64,000 nt of DNA from an uncultured Clostridia bacterium (GTDB taxonomy: Bacteria > Bacillota > Clostridia > Christensenellales > Borkfalkiaceae), in the NCBI GenBank assembly GCA_947625605.1, contig CANQOY010000002.1:1-64000 (forward strand), read 5' to 3'. Positions 38,301-47,253 of this stretch are shown here, piece by piece. Made by a program: the position numbers and the translations under genes. Under the pieces are notes generated by a model. It had not been told where the DNA came from. It was given only the letters and a program-made list of their open reading frames with translations, and did no database searches. The stretch's first letter is position 1; every line of letters begins with the position of its first letter.

Positions 38301-41300
38301 GTGTCGATGACCGCCTGCGCCTTATCAATGACGAATTGCAGGGTCACCGCATTTTCATTTTCATGATCTTTCCACTTGTAGTTAGCTCCTTCCCCTTCGG
38401 TGAGAGTGAGCGTGACAGGGTAGTTGTTCACATCCGTGCCGCCGTTATTTGCGGTAACCTCATAGATTTCGTTGCCCGTGACATCCGCGGTTTGCGGTTG
38501 ACCGTTATAAGTCTTATGCGCGATCTCAGGCAGCTCAACAACGGCCTTCTCGATCTTGATCGTGTATTCCAGACGTTCCGAGAGCCCGACGACTTCGTAG
38601 TTCTCGAACTGCTTGAATTGATAACTGACGAAATATGTCCCCGCATTCTTGAACGAAGGGCCATCATGCTCCATGGGCTCAAGGTTGGAATTATAATAAG
38701 TGTACGTGACCGCGTCTTTCGGCTGCTCGTCATTGAAAAATCCTTCGAGAACGATGCCGACGTTGTGCGCCGTCTTATCATAGGTCCAAGTCGTGGTCTC
38801 GGGAAGTTTCACGGTAAGCTTTGCCTTGTTGATGGTGATGGTGAACTCTTGCTTCGTGCCATTCCAATTCTCGGAATCAGCGACGGTGAGCGTGACCGTG
38901 TAGGTTTTGGCGTTCCTGATCTCCGCCGCATCGTTTGTGACGGTTCCGAAGTTGGAAGTCGCCTTGCTCCAATCGACCTCGTAGGCCGCGCCCTTATACG
39001 TCGCACTGTAAGTGTGATCATTGTCGCCCTGCACAAGTTCGCCGAAGGTGATCTTGCTTGTGTCGATGACCGCCTGCGCCTTGCCAATGACAAAGTTGAA
39101 TTTCAGAACGGAAGGAGTCGCCTCTTCCTCTTCGTCGCTCCAACGATAGTTCTCCGCGTTGGTAATGCTTACCTCAACAGGATGGGTGCCGGCATTCGTC
39201 TGCACGTTGTCCTTTATGGACATGGTAGTCGCGTCGAACGCGTTGGGCGTGTAAGTCTGCGCATTACCCGTGAATGTGAAGGAGGTCAAATTCTCGGTGG
39301 GCTTTGTGAGCGGCGCCTTGTCGATGACGAATTGCAGGGTCAGAGGTTCACTGTTGCCGTTCGACCAGCGGTAGTTGGCGCTGTCTTTGAGCGTGAGGAC
39401 GACGTCATAGCTGCCCGCATCCGTTCCGCCTTCGTTGGTTGTGACATTGTAATCATCGGTATCGGAAACGTTAGCCTTTTGCTCTGCCTTATTATAGGTC
39501 GCATGCGAGATCGTGGGAGCCGTCACCTGCGCCTTAGCGATGATGATATTATATTGCCCTTCCGCATCGTTATAGTTTTCGTTGCCCGTGACGCGGTAGT
39601 TGACGGTATGGGTGGCCGCATTCGAGAACTGCGCGACCGTCTCCGTATATTGGTCGCCATTCTCTTTTTCATTATAAAGAATGGTGAATCCGTCGTCGCC
39701 TATGGCATGCACGGTGATCTCCACGCCCTGATCGCCCTTGTTGTAGGTGTAGGACTGTTCGGGCGCCTGTACCGTAAAGTTGGCCTTTTCGACATTGATG
39801 TCGAAGTGTCTCTTGGCCGTCTCGCAGTTGGGTGCGCTGATCTGGACATACACGGTATACTTGCCCGCATTGCGGATGGTGTAAGTTTCCCCAAATACGC
39901 CGTGATCATCGCCGATGCGATAGAGACAGGTGATCTTCTCCGCGGTAACGCCCTCCGCCGTGGCCTTGACGGGGAAGAAGTGCTCCTGCGCGTCATAGAC
40001 AAACGAAGTTTCGCTCGCATCGGGAAGGGTGATATTGAAGTCGGAAGTATCCAAAATGAGCGAGATCTGATACACCAAGTTGAAATTAGCGGTGACATCC
40101 GTCCCGTCATGGAGGATCTTGTAGCTCCCCTCTTTCCATTGGAAAGTCTTTCCGAACTGTTCGACATTCTGCGCTGTATATTCATCCGCGGCAGCCGATT
40201 CGGCGTTTGCAAAGACGACCGTGCCCACAAACTTAAAGCCGAGGCCGTCGTCACCGAACGCGGGCGTGAAGCTCCAATTTGCGCGGTCCGCCCACTTATG
40301 GCTCCCGTTCAAGCTGAGGGAGAAGGGACGCGGCGAAACGGTGAAGGAATGGGTGATCGTGCCGCGCTCGCGCGTTCCGCCCGACACGGTCAACGCGTAG
40401 TCGCTGTTTTCTTCAAAGGTGATGACCGTCTCATATTTGCCCACGGAGAAGTAGGGCTCGTTCGTCTCATAGGCCTCGCCGTTCTTGCGCAGAGCAACCG
40501 CAAAGGTCAGTTCCTTATCGAGAATGGATTCGCCGCTGAGCGTATACCAATTATAGGGCTTCTTGTCTTCGGCATAAATGGACCAACCGCTCTCGACGGT
40601 GAGGGTCACCTGCCGTGCGGACACGGTAAACTCTGCCGTGGAGGCCTCCTTCCCGCCATAGACATAGGTGATATCATAGTTGGATGAAGTGAGCCCCGTA
40701 GCGGCGAGCGAATACTCGGCCGCATGCAGGCGCTCGGACTTCAAGCTCTCTTCGGTATAGCTCTGCCCGTTCACGGTGTAGGTGAGAGTGCCGAGGTCGG
40801 CCTCCTCATCGTTTGCAACAAGGCCTTCGAGTATATGGGAGAGCTCGACAAAGCGGTAGCCGTAGGTGAAATCGGCAAAATCCTCCACTTCGGTCACTTT
40901 GACGGTAAGCGCCGCCTTTGCGACCTCAAAGGAACCCTCGGAATAGCTGATGGTGTAGTCATCGGAGGTATATCCGCCCGCGACGACCGTATAACTGCCC
41001 GCCTCGAAGAAGTCGCGCGCTTCATATTCGGCGCCGTCTTTTTTATAATTAAATGTACGCGTACCGCCGAGCGCCGTTTCGCTCTCACTGTTCTTGAAGC
41101 CGTCGAACGTTACGACGGGCGTGACCTTGTCGCCATACGTCAGAGAAGATACCGCCACGGTCACGGTGAGGGGCGCCTTCTCGATGGTAAAGGAAGCGGA
41201 CTGTACGGTGATTTCATAGTTCTGCGCCGTCGCGGAAGCCGTCGCGGTGTACGTCCCCGCATGGAAGCCTTCGACGGGCTTTCCATCGTCTCTCGAATAG

Positions 41301-43576
41301 GAGATCGCGGGCATGGTATGCCCGAACACCGTCTCTGGCGTCTCATTATTGACAAAGCCCGCATATCCAATGGAAGCGGCGGGACGCTCGCCATAGACAA
41401 GCTCGCTGTCCTCGATCGACACCGTCAGCGTGAGCGGCGCTTTTGTGATCTCGAAGGAGGTAGAAGTATAGCTGAGTTCGTAATTCGCCGCACTGAGCGT
41501 GTTTGCCACGCTTACGGTGTAAGAGCCAACGACAAACGAGATGCGCTCGTATGCCGCGCCTTCTTCATCGAAATAAGTGAATCGTGGCGTACCCGTTACG
41601 GCGCTTTCATTGTCGCCGTCCACAAATCCTTCATAGGTGATCGTAACCTGAGGGCTGGTCCCGTAGACATAGCTTGCATCCGCGCGGTCGATAGAAACTC
41701 CCACGGTAAGCGCCTGCTTGCCCACGGTGAAAGGCGCGGGTGCGGAGGGCGCGATCTCATAATTCTGATTGTCTTTGAGTACGGCCGTTGCCGTGTAGCT
41801 GCCTGCGGGAAGCAAGCCCGCCTTTTCATAGGGAGCGCCCTCTTTGAGGAACGTATAAGTGACGCTCTCCGCAAAATATGCAAGGTCGCGTTCCAATACG
41901 TTCTCGGGCACATAGCCGAGCGTGGGTTCCCCGCCGTACGTGCAACCCTCGGCAGTCGTGCGCGCGGTGATGGCACGCTTTGCCACCGTAAAGGTAGCTG
42001 CCTCGGGCAGGATGATCTCATATTCGGTGGAAGCAAATCCCTCCACCGTGACGGCATGCGTGCCCGCATCGAACAGGTCACCCTCAGACACGGCTGCCCC
42101 GTCACGCTTGAAAGTATGCGCACCAAGGTCGCTCGCGCTGTCGTCGTAGGCAAATTCGTCATAGGACAAAACGGGAGCAAAGGCGTCGCCGTATGTCAGG
42201 CTCGCATCGGCCAGATAGACATGGAGCGGCCGCTTCGTGACGGAGAAAGGCAGGGCCTCGGGATCGGTCACGCTGTAATTCTGCAAGGTCGGGATGTGCG
42301 TCTCCACCGTGTAGCTGCCCACGGTGAGGTTGCCCGTCACGGGGTCGCTGCCGCGGTAATAGGTGTATTCGGGGTTGATCGAAAGGGACTGTGCCGTATC
42401 GTTGAGGACAAAGCCCGTGTAGGTCAGATCGACCTGAGGCGAGCCGCTGCCGTAGACGATCGAGCTTTCCCGCAGGCTTGCCGAGACCGTGAGCGCGGCC
42501 TGCGACACGGAGAAGTGAAATACTTCGGAACTCTCATTCTTCGCATCCGCTTCCGCCGTCAGAAGCCCGTCTTTGAAGTTGGCGTTGAGATGGACGGAGA
42601 CCTCATAATTGCCCGCATTGCGCAGGGAGAAGATGCGGTCTTTCACGGACTGCTGTCTGCCGTTCACCGTCCATGTGAAGGTGTAGACGAGCCCGGCTGC
42701 CTGCCGCATGCCGGAGACGTAGAGCGAATTGCTTTCGTCCCCATACGCCATGGTGCCCTCGGAGAGCACGGTCGCGGGACCGATATCAATGTGATATTTG
42801 GCATAAACGTCCAGATCGCCCGCGGGCATTTCGGCGAGATCTGCCTCTTCGCCGAAGCCTTCGTCGAGGTACCACCCATCAAAGACGAACGCGTCCGCTA
42901 CGCCTTCGACGGGATCCCATGTGAGGTCGCCCTTGTACTCGACGTCCTCGGTGATCTCTTCGCCGAGGTAGTGACGGGTGAGGCGGTAGTGATTCTTCGC
43001 GTACACGGCCGTCACGCGCAGGCGTCCGCGCACATTGTCAAACGACCGATCCCACTCCACAAAGTGGTACCCCGTGATCTCGGGGAACGTGCTGTGATCG
43101 GGTTCCTCCGCAGAGTCGCCGCGATTCACCCATATAGGCTTATCATTAAGAATCATGCCTGCGTAGTCACCGAAGATTTCGGGATCATTCGGAAGGACAA
43201 ATTCCACCAAATACTTGGCTTCGACGGGACCGTCTCCCTTTTTCTCGCGCGAAAACACGGAGTAAAGCACTTCGTCCTTGTAGACGGGGAACGTCTCCGT
43301 CACGAGTTCGTCGCGATACTCGTTGTAGTTTTCCGACGCAGTCCAACCCTCGAAGGTGTAGAGATACCCATCCTCGGGATCGGCGGGAAGGGGATCGTTT
43401 TCGGGGAACGAAAACTCATTCCCCCATTCCACGGTCTCCTCGTAAAAGACTTCGCCGCCGTTCAGGAATTTGACCGTGCGCGTTTCCTTCGCGGCCTCGG
43501 TGGTGCATCCGTACCCCAAAAACGCAAAGGCGCATACGACCAAGAGGGCCGCAAACCATTTCCACTTCCACTTCAT
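34628..43576 (-). CDS. Giant (2982 aa) lipoprotein with InlB-type and MBG repeats and C-terminal Hint domain
   Basis: Lipobox MKWKWKWFAALLVVCAFAFLGYGCTTE; many 'ALTVSV...VYGS.PQVDLTYTGFVNND' MBG-type repeats; InlB-like GWF/GW repeats; C-terminal Hint block starting at Cys codon 35333-35335 (WCLVEGTLVNLADGTQKKVEDLTMDDVLLVYN...IANEHAFFDL). Confidence 0.9.
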   Translation of the reverse strand: MKWKWKWFAALLVVCAFAFLGYGCTTEAAKETRTVKFLNGGEVFYEETVEWGNEFSFPENDPLPADPEDGYLYTFEGWTASENYNEYRDELVTETFPVYKDEVLYSVFSREKKGDGPVEAKYLVEFVLPNDPEIFGDYAGMILNDKPIWVNRGDSAEEPDHSTFPEITGYHFVEWDRSFDNVRGRLRVTAVYAKNHYRLTRHYLGEEITEDVEYKGDLTWDPVEGVADAFVFDGWYLDEGFGEEADLAEMPAGDLDVYAKYHIDIGPATVLSEGTMAYGDESNSLYVSGMRQAAGLVYTFTWTVNGRQQSVKDRIFSLRNAGNYEVSVHLNANFKDGLLTAEADAKNESSEVFHFSVSQAALTVSASLRESSIVYGSGSPQVDLTYTGFVLNDTAQSLSINPEYTYYRGSDPVTGNLTVGSYTVETHIPTLQNYSVTDPEALPFSVTKRPLHVYLADASLTYGDAFAPVLSYDEFAYDDSASDLGAHTFKRDGAAVSEGDLFDAGTHAVTVEGFASTEYEIILPEAATFTVAKRAITARTTAEGCTYGGEPTLGYVPENVLERDLAYFAESVTYTFLKEGAPYEKAGLLPAGSYTATAVLKDNQNYEIAPSAPAPFTVGKQALTVGVSIDRADASYVYGTSPQVTITYEGFVDGDNESAVTGTPRFTYFDEEGAAYERISFVVGSYTVSVANTLSAANYELSYTSTSFEITKAPLTLTVSIEDSELVYGERPAASIGYAGFVNNETPETVFGHTMPAISYSRDDGKPVEGFHAGTYTATASATAQNYEITVQSASFTIEKAPLTVTVAVSSLTYGDKVTPVVTFDGFKNSESETALGGTRTFNYKKDGAEYEARDFFEAGSYTVVAGGYTSDDYTISYSEGSFEVAKAALTVKVTEVEDFADFTYGYRFVELSHILEGLVANDEEADLGTLTYTVNGQSYTEESLKSERLHAAEYSLAATGLTSSNYDITYVYGGKEASTAEFTVSARQVTLTVESGWSIYAEDKKPYNWYTLSGESILDKELTFAVALRKNGEAYETNEPYFSVGKYETVITFEENSDYALTVSGGTRERGTITHSFTVSPRPFSLSLNGSHKWADRANWSFTPAFGDDGLGFKFVGTVVFANAESAAADEYTAQNVEQFGKTFQWKEGSYKILHDGTDVTANFNLVYQISLILDTSDFNITLPDASETSFVYDAQEHFFPVKATAEGVTAEKITCLYRIGDDHGVFGETYTIRNAGKYTVYVQISAPNCETAKRHFDINVEKANFTVQAPEQSYTYNKGDQGVEITVHAIGDDGFTILYNEKENGDQYTETVAQFSNAATHTVNYRVTGNENYNDAEGQYNIIIAKAQVTAPTISHATYNKAEQKANVSDTDDYNVTTNEGGTDAGSYDVVLTLKDSANYRWSNGNSEPLTLQFVIDKAPLTKPTENLTSFTFTGNAQTYTPNAFDATTMSIKDNVQTNAGTHPVEVSITNAENYRWSDEEEEATPSVLKFNFVIGKAQAVIDTSKITFGELVQGDNDHTYSATYKGAAYEVDWSKATSNFGTVTNDAAEIRNAKTYTVTLTVADSENWNGTKQEFTITINKAKLTVKLPETTTWTYDKTAHNVGIVLEGFFNDEQPKDAVTYTYYNSNLEPMEHDGPSFKNAGTYFVSYQFKQFENYEVVGLSERLEYTIKIEKAVVELPEIAHKTYNGQPQTADVTGNEIYEVTANNGGTDVNNYPVTLTLTEGEGANYKWKDHENENAVTLQFVIDKAQAVIDTSKITFDDLVKGGDDHTYSATYKAEVFDIDWSKATSNFGEVTNDATEIKNANTYTVTLTVEGTTNYDGATETFTITINKAKAVAELSSLGEIARFLNMKLKEVPLPDGYYLAEDGERSVDAGQNSVSVYYNPDEANYENSDPVTVTFTARSEKITVRAEALEADFGVAKENLADVELVYSFTGENGRVLTEEELAYVKSHISAVYQNGVEFTVGGTYLAVFKPTLNDEGGYYTLANETFTIVYKLKSVEYSGVLYTIEDALATATDGEIVVKNDTAFATKEVAEEAGYSVEGGHYTVKAGVTLFLPYDTTQDTARKVGESGAETNTTGLNGTTQLNKTYSSLGDKNLCDLTVTVPAGIELTNAGTLNIGGITSGGGGGASPAGQTNSGYAQLVLGANAKLTSTGTMNIYGFIEEESADNGSKVVIQSGTTTIPFVVVEHRGGTKFSAIYDYMVAAPFNRFYLQNITSTYEVHSGATLLAHANMYASSHDNTADVKFIGGARHFVQLLSDSYVSVKYDVKSKVTKWDCYGSITINALTLTVIGVDVGTAGLMFPVSWYHNFVFHTNGAPATVTSTSQDMKILPGGSITIDKDVTFKIKKLFVYDDKFVDPATSTGDVAAPKYETENGAKQKLGAGKLVVNGTLEAEELGGLVETTGDGATLIVTTAKATSYELITAVSVKWKSYTASTSGKIWSNNGSLSGPQPFAAGTYTSKDGGWITDDSTFGIEFDYVYKNETGDETVTPEGTPNPNNSSAFPKKGMELRDATLDGFEFMGWFTDESCTQEIKNISAEEYSKYLEVGSKLKLYGKFQKLPEEVTTYTVVFHANGDGAVIRGEETLTVNIRSDRLEEFELTEYVPERKNYNFTHWTTDANGNGEKTTLNAADFAGGALNLYAQWEVKTFTLSFSPVTLENGSTASVTFSGQTQAVKQGSSFQVPAGATVKLTITLKTDTALNSVTSNVDGLVATSEDQEFIMPEGDVSISIETEDTGWCLVEGTLVNLADGTQKKVEDLTMDDVLLVYNHYTGKYEGAKLLFNAHANLPAQPSDVITLHFANGTKLRIANEHAFFDLDVGGYVFINAKNLGDYIGHRFASVEYVNGEAVESSTVLVGGSAKREIVKIYSPVTIGNLNTVAEGILALTAFPGQSRGFVNYFEYEEGTMKYDEAKMQADIEKYGLYTYEDFKALMPEEMFYAAPWAYFKVAVGKGLLTWDEIVYTLYYIYETNMV
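38040..39085 (-). repeat. Intragenic duplicated segment of the giant gene, about 759 bp offset
   Basis: 'tgatcttgct' context at 38290 and 39049; protein copies AQAVIDTSKITFDDLVKGGDDHTYSATYK...FTITINKAK and AQAVIDTSKITFGELVQGDNDHTYSATYK...FTITINKAK; offset is a multiple of 3. Confidence 0.85.
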
Positions 43577-43849
43577 ACCTGTTTCTCCTTTTCAAGAGGT
43601 ATTTTTTCTGCGCAGAGAGCGCAAGGACCTGTCTTTTTTCTCCAAATATTAGTATTTTGAAGTTTGCTTCTATTATAACAAATCGGGTGCGATCCCCGCA
43701 AGAAAAAACCGCCACGATGCGCGCACTTTCGACATTTTATTTTAGAAAAAACGCAATTTTGTCAAATATTTTATAATGGATTCAATTTCTTGGATAAATT
43801 GATGGCGGGGTGGCGGGCTCCGAGAGCCCTCTTTTCGCCCGTTTTTTGC

Positions 43850-43884
43850 ATGAAAAAAGGCTGCGGCGCTCCGCAGCCAACGCA
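43850..43884 (-). terminator. Intrinsic terminator of rnpB
   Basis: Reverse strand ggctgcggagcgccgcagcc followed by tttttt. Confidence 0.8.
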
Positions 43885-43887
43885 TTC

Positions 43888-44287
43888 ACATCCTCCGAGA
43901 CGGGCCTGTAAGCCGGGTTCTGTCTGGCACGGCCATTTATCTAGGCCTACCGTCGCCGATAGGCTCGAGCGTTATTCACGGCTTCGCTCGGACGGGCAGC
44001 CCTCTGTGAACGAAGCCCAAACTTGCATCGGACGGGGTTTACATGGCACGGGGCGTTACCGTCCCGTCGGTGAGCTCTTACCTCGCCTTTCCATCCTTAC
44101 CCGCCGCCGCGGAGATCTCTCCCCGCGGGCACCCTGCAAAAACAGGGATTCGGCAGGCGGTCTATTTCTGTTGCACTTTCCTTGAAGTCGCCTTCACCTG
44201 ACGTTATCAGGCGTCCTGCCCTGTGATGCCCGGACTTTCCTCATCGTGCTCTGATCGCACGCCGCGGCCGCGCAGCCCGCTCGGATT
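43888..44287 (-). ncRNA. rnpB: RNase P RNA
   Basis: Reverse strand contains gaggaaagtccgggcatcacagggcag (CR-I), ggaaaggcgaggtaagagctcaccgacgg, acagaacccggcttacaggcccgtctcgg; extended -10 TATAAT at 44294-44299. Ends approximate. Confidence 0.95.
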
Positions 44288-44394
44288 GCCCCCATTATAG
44301 CACAAACGCAGAAAAATAGCTCGCTTTTTTGCCGCTCTGCGCAAAAAAATATTTCGGCAAAGGAAAACCCCCGCCGAAGGCCGCGCCAAGCGGC

Positions 44395-44424
44395 GCAAAA
44401 AAGGAGGCGCCGCTTGGCGTCTCC
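44395..44424 (-). terminator. Intrinsic terminator after the NarL/LuxR response regulator gene
   Basis: Reverse strand ggagacgccaagcggcgcctcc followed by tttttt. Confidence 0.7.
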
Positions 44425-44464
44425 TCTGCATCTTTGAGCTTGAATCGCGGTACCATGTCCGAGA

Positions 44465-45109
44465 TCAGGTGGTCAGAGCCGACCTCATCCGCTCCACCGC
44501 CTCGCTCCGCGAAGAGGTGCCGAGCTTCTCGTAGATGGAGGAGATGTAGTTCCGCGCCGTGCCGTCCGTGAGTTTGAGGGCGGAGGCGATCTGCTTGTTC
44601 GTGAACCCATCGTAGATCATGAGCGCGATCTCCACCTCGCGTTCCGAGAGGGCAAACTTGCGCCTCAAACGGATCTCCTTATCCGCGGTGACCATGCGCG
44701 CCGCGTCCGCGATGCGCTTTGCGATCTTCGCGGGGAGAATGGTGTCCCCCGCGTAGGCGTTCTTCACCGCGTCGATGAGCGCGGAGGCGGAGATGTCCTT
44801 CAAGAGGTACCCGCTCGCCCCGTAGTTGATCGCGTTCAGGATATAGTCGCTGTCGTCGAACGTCGTGAGGATGAGCACCTTGGTATCGGGATGCAGCCGC
44901 TTGATCTCCTGCGTCGCGAGCACGCCGTTCATGTTGGGCATGCGGATATCCATGAGAACGACGTCGGGCGCATATTTTTCCGTCGCCGCAACGGCCATGG
45001 TGCCGTCCGAAGCGACGCCCACCACTTCAAATTCGGGGCAGGAGGAAAGCACGCTGCGGATCCCGTCCGCAAGAATGGCTTGGTCGTCAACAATGAGTAC
45101 TTTGATCAT
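44465..45109 (-). CDS. NarL/FixJ-family response regulator (LuxR HTH)
   Basis: MIKVLIVDDQAILADGIRSVL...DVVLMDIRMPNMNG...LLKDISAS...LSEREVEIALMIYDGFTNKQIASALKLTDGTARNYISSIYEKLG. Confidence 0.93.
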   Translation of the reverse strand: MIKVLIVDDQAILADGIRSVLSSCPEFEVVGVASDGTMAVAATEKYAPDVVLMDIRMPNMNGVLATQEIKRLHPDTKVLILTTFDDSDYILNAINYGASGYLLKDISASALIDAVKNAYAGDTILPAKIAKRIADAARMVTADKEIRLRRKFALSEREVEIALMIYDGFTNKQIASALKLTDGTARNYISSIYEKLGTSSRSEAVERMRSALTT

Positions 45110-45110
45110 A

Positions 45111-46379
45111 TCATTCTCCCCTCTTGCCGTCGAGCGGCAAGATCAGATGGATTTCGAACCCTTCGTCCGGCTCCGTCTCGAACCAGACCTGCCCGCCGAG
45201 CGACTCCGCCCGCCGCTGCATGCCCGCAAGCCCGAATCCCTCTTTGAGTTCGGAGAGTTCGAGCCCGCTGCCGTTATCCGAAAGCAGGAAGCGGACGTGC
45301 CCGTCCTCCTCTTTCAGCTCGAAGTAAAAGGCGGTGGCGCTGCCGTGGCGCAGGCCGTTGGAGATGCCCTCCTTTAAGGTGTTCCGCAAAAAGCGCTGTT
45401 TTGCGTCGCACAGAGTGAGGTCGTCGATGTCCGCGCGCACGGCGATCCCCGTGCCGTCGGTGGAGTCGTGCACGATCTCCAAAAGAGCGTCTTTGAGCGT
45501 TTTTCCCGCATCCATGCCCGAAAGCAGGTGCACACTTTCGCGCAATTCTTCCAGCGCGTGCTTGGCTTGCAGGTTCGCCGCGGAGATCTTCCGCTTCGCC
45601 TCCTCGGGGTCGGTATCGACGACGAGCTTCGCCGCCTCCGTCTGCATGATAACGGTCGTGATGGCGTGCCCCGCGGTATCGTGGATGTCCTTGGCGATGC
45701 GCTGGCGCTCTTCGAGCGCGGTGAGCTCGCGCAGATCGCTGTAAGCCTTCTGCAACTTTTCGTTGCTCTCGTTGAGTTCGCTCAGCGTCTGGGTCAGTTC
45801 CCCGTTCTTCTTGTAGAAGAAGATGGCAAAATTGATGACGAGGAAGTGGAGCACGATGAGGATAAAGTCCCCCAGCATGTCCGAGGCAAGCGTGAGAAAA
45901 TTGGAAAAACTCAGGGTGCGGATAAACTCGGAAAAGGTAAAGGTGACAAAGATGACGCCGATGCAGGAGGCGCACATGGCGATGCTGCCCGAGAGCTGAT
46001 CCTGGCTCAGATAGAACTCCGTGAGAATGACGGCGTACAGGGTAGAGATCAGGCTGCGGTCGGAGAACAGGGTGAGGACGAGCAGGGCCAAGACGTCCAT
46101 GATGTAGAACGCGATCTTGGACTTGAATTCGTCCAGCGCCCACAGCTTGACGGCGTTCTCCGCGGCCAAAAAGATGGAGACGGGGAGGACGACGTACCAC
46201 GCGGGAAACAGGAAGCGCTCCTCCCCGCTCCGCCAGTTGTTGACGACGAGGAAGATCTCCGCGATGACGAGCACGCCGAAGATGAAGATCTTGGCATACT
46301 TATGAAAGACATTCAGGCGAAACGCCGTGTCTCCCCTGAACGACCATGAGGCATGTTTTTTTCCCTGTCTGCTCCTCAA
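45111..46379 (-). CDS. Sensor histidine kinase (HisKA_3 family)
   Basis: Multi-TM N-terminus; ALEERQRIAKDIHDTAGHAITTVIMQ; DNGSGLELSELKEGFGLAGMQRRAESLGG. TTG start 46379 inferred (overlaps radC TGA as TTGA, SD aaagga upstream). Confidence 0.88.
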   Translation of the reverse strand: MRSRQGKKHASWSFRGDTAFRLNVFHKYAKIFIFGVLVIAEIFLVVNNWRSGEERFLFPAWYVVLPVSIFLAAENAVKLWALDEFKSKIAFYIMDVLALLVLTLFSDRSLISTLYAVILTEFYLSQDQLSGSIAMCASCIGVIFVTFTFSEFIRTLSFSNFLTLASDMLGDFILIVLHFLVINFAIFFYKKNGELTQTLSELNESNEKLQKAYSDLRELTALEERQRIAKDIHDTAGHAITTVIMQTEAAKLVVDTDPEEAKRKISAANLQAKHALEELRESVHLLSGMDAGKTLKDALLEIVHDSTDGTGIAVRADIDDLTLCDAKQRFLRNTLKEGISNGLRHGSATAFYFELKEEDGHVRFLLSDNGSGLELSELKEGFGLAGMQRRAESLGGQVWFETEPDEGFEIHLILPLDGKRGE

Positions 46380-47095
46380 AACGACGCCATCCTTTTGACG
46401 ATTGCTTCCCGGCTGAAACAGTTCTTGATCTCTTCCAGCTTTCCGTCGCGCAGGTAGCTGTACGGCTCTCCCTCCCCGACGATGATGTGGTCGTAAAGTT
46501 CCACTCCGTCGCACGAACAGATGACCGCCATCTGCCGCGTGAAAAAGTCGTCCTCGCGGGAGGGCGTTGCGGGCGCGCCCGGATGGGTATGCACGATGAC
46601 GAGCCCGCGCGGCTTTTCGGCGGCGAAGAGATCGTTGATCTCCTGCGGTTCGAGTTCCGCCTCATGAAAGCTGTGCGTCGTATAGCGCTTGGCGAAGGTG
46701 ATGCGCTCCTGCGCGTCGAGACAAAAGAGTTCGATGATCTCCTCTCTGATGTTGCAATACCGCGCCATGCAGAATTGGCGAAAGGTGTGCGGGCTGAACA
46801 CCTGCGGCATGGGCAGCGCGCCGACTTGCAGGCGCGTGCAGACCTCCCCAATGGCGAGCAGGAGGGAAGCGGAACTCTCCCCGATGCCATGCACTTCGCA
46901 GAGGCGCTCGAAGGTTCCCGCGCAGAACACGTCTTTCAGGGTCCCGAAAGAGGAGATCAGGTCGTGCGCGGTCGGGTTGGTATTGGCGCGGGGAACAGAG
47001 AAAAAGAGCAGGATCTCCAAAAGTTCGTGGTCCTGCAATCCCGCGGGATCGCGCTTCAACCGATCGAGCATGCGTTTTCTGTGACCTTCGTGCAT
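46376..47095 (-). CDS. radC: RadC/JAB-domain protein
   Basis: LQDHELLEILLFF...GIGESSASLLLAIGEVCTRL...RGLVIVHTHPGAPATPSREDDFFT (JAMM HxHPG...S..D). Start MHEGHRKRM at 47095. Confidence 0.88.
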   Translation of the reverse strand: MHEGHRKRMLDRLKRDPAGLQDHELLEILLFFSVPRANTNPTAHDLISSFGTLKDVFCAGTFERLCEVHGIGESSASLLLAIGEVCTRLQVGALPMPQVFSPHTFRQFCMARYCNIREEIIELFCLDAQERITFAKRYTTHSFHEAELEPQEINDLFAAEKPRGLVIVHTHPGAPATPSREDDFFTRQMAVICSCDGVELYDHIIVGEGEPYSYLRDGKLEEIKNCFSREAIVKRMASF

Positions 47096-47202
47096 TTTTT
47101 CATCCTCTTTTAGACTATTGTAGCACATTTTCCGTGAATTTGCACGAAAATCAGAGCGGATTTGTAATTTTTTTTCTTTTACAGGCCCCAAAAGGGATTT
47201 CC

Positions 47203-47231
47203 TTGACACCGAGGCGCAATTTTGTTACAAT
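47203..47231 (+). promoter_or_regulatory. Promoter of the PepV-like dipeptidase gene
   Basis: TTGACA-N17-TACAAT with TGt; the -10 overlaps the track's ATG at 47230. Confidence 0.65.
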
Positions 47232-47253
47232 GGACAGAAAGGAGGGCACGGCT

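Noticed and set aside
34690-43660. Very long plus-strand ORFs (1299 aa at 36788-40687; 978 aa at 40724-43660) antisense to the giant gene
   Set aside because: Arise from codon bias in the high-GC minus-strand gene; compositions are low-complexity and show no domains or SD, whereas the minus frame has lipobox and repeat domains.
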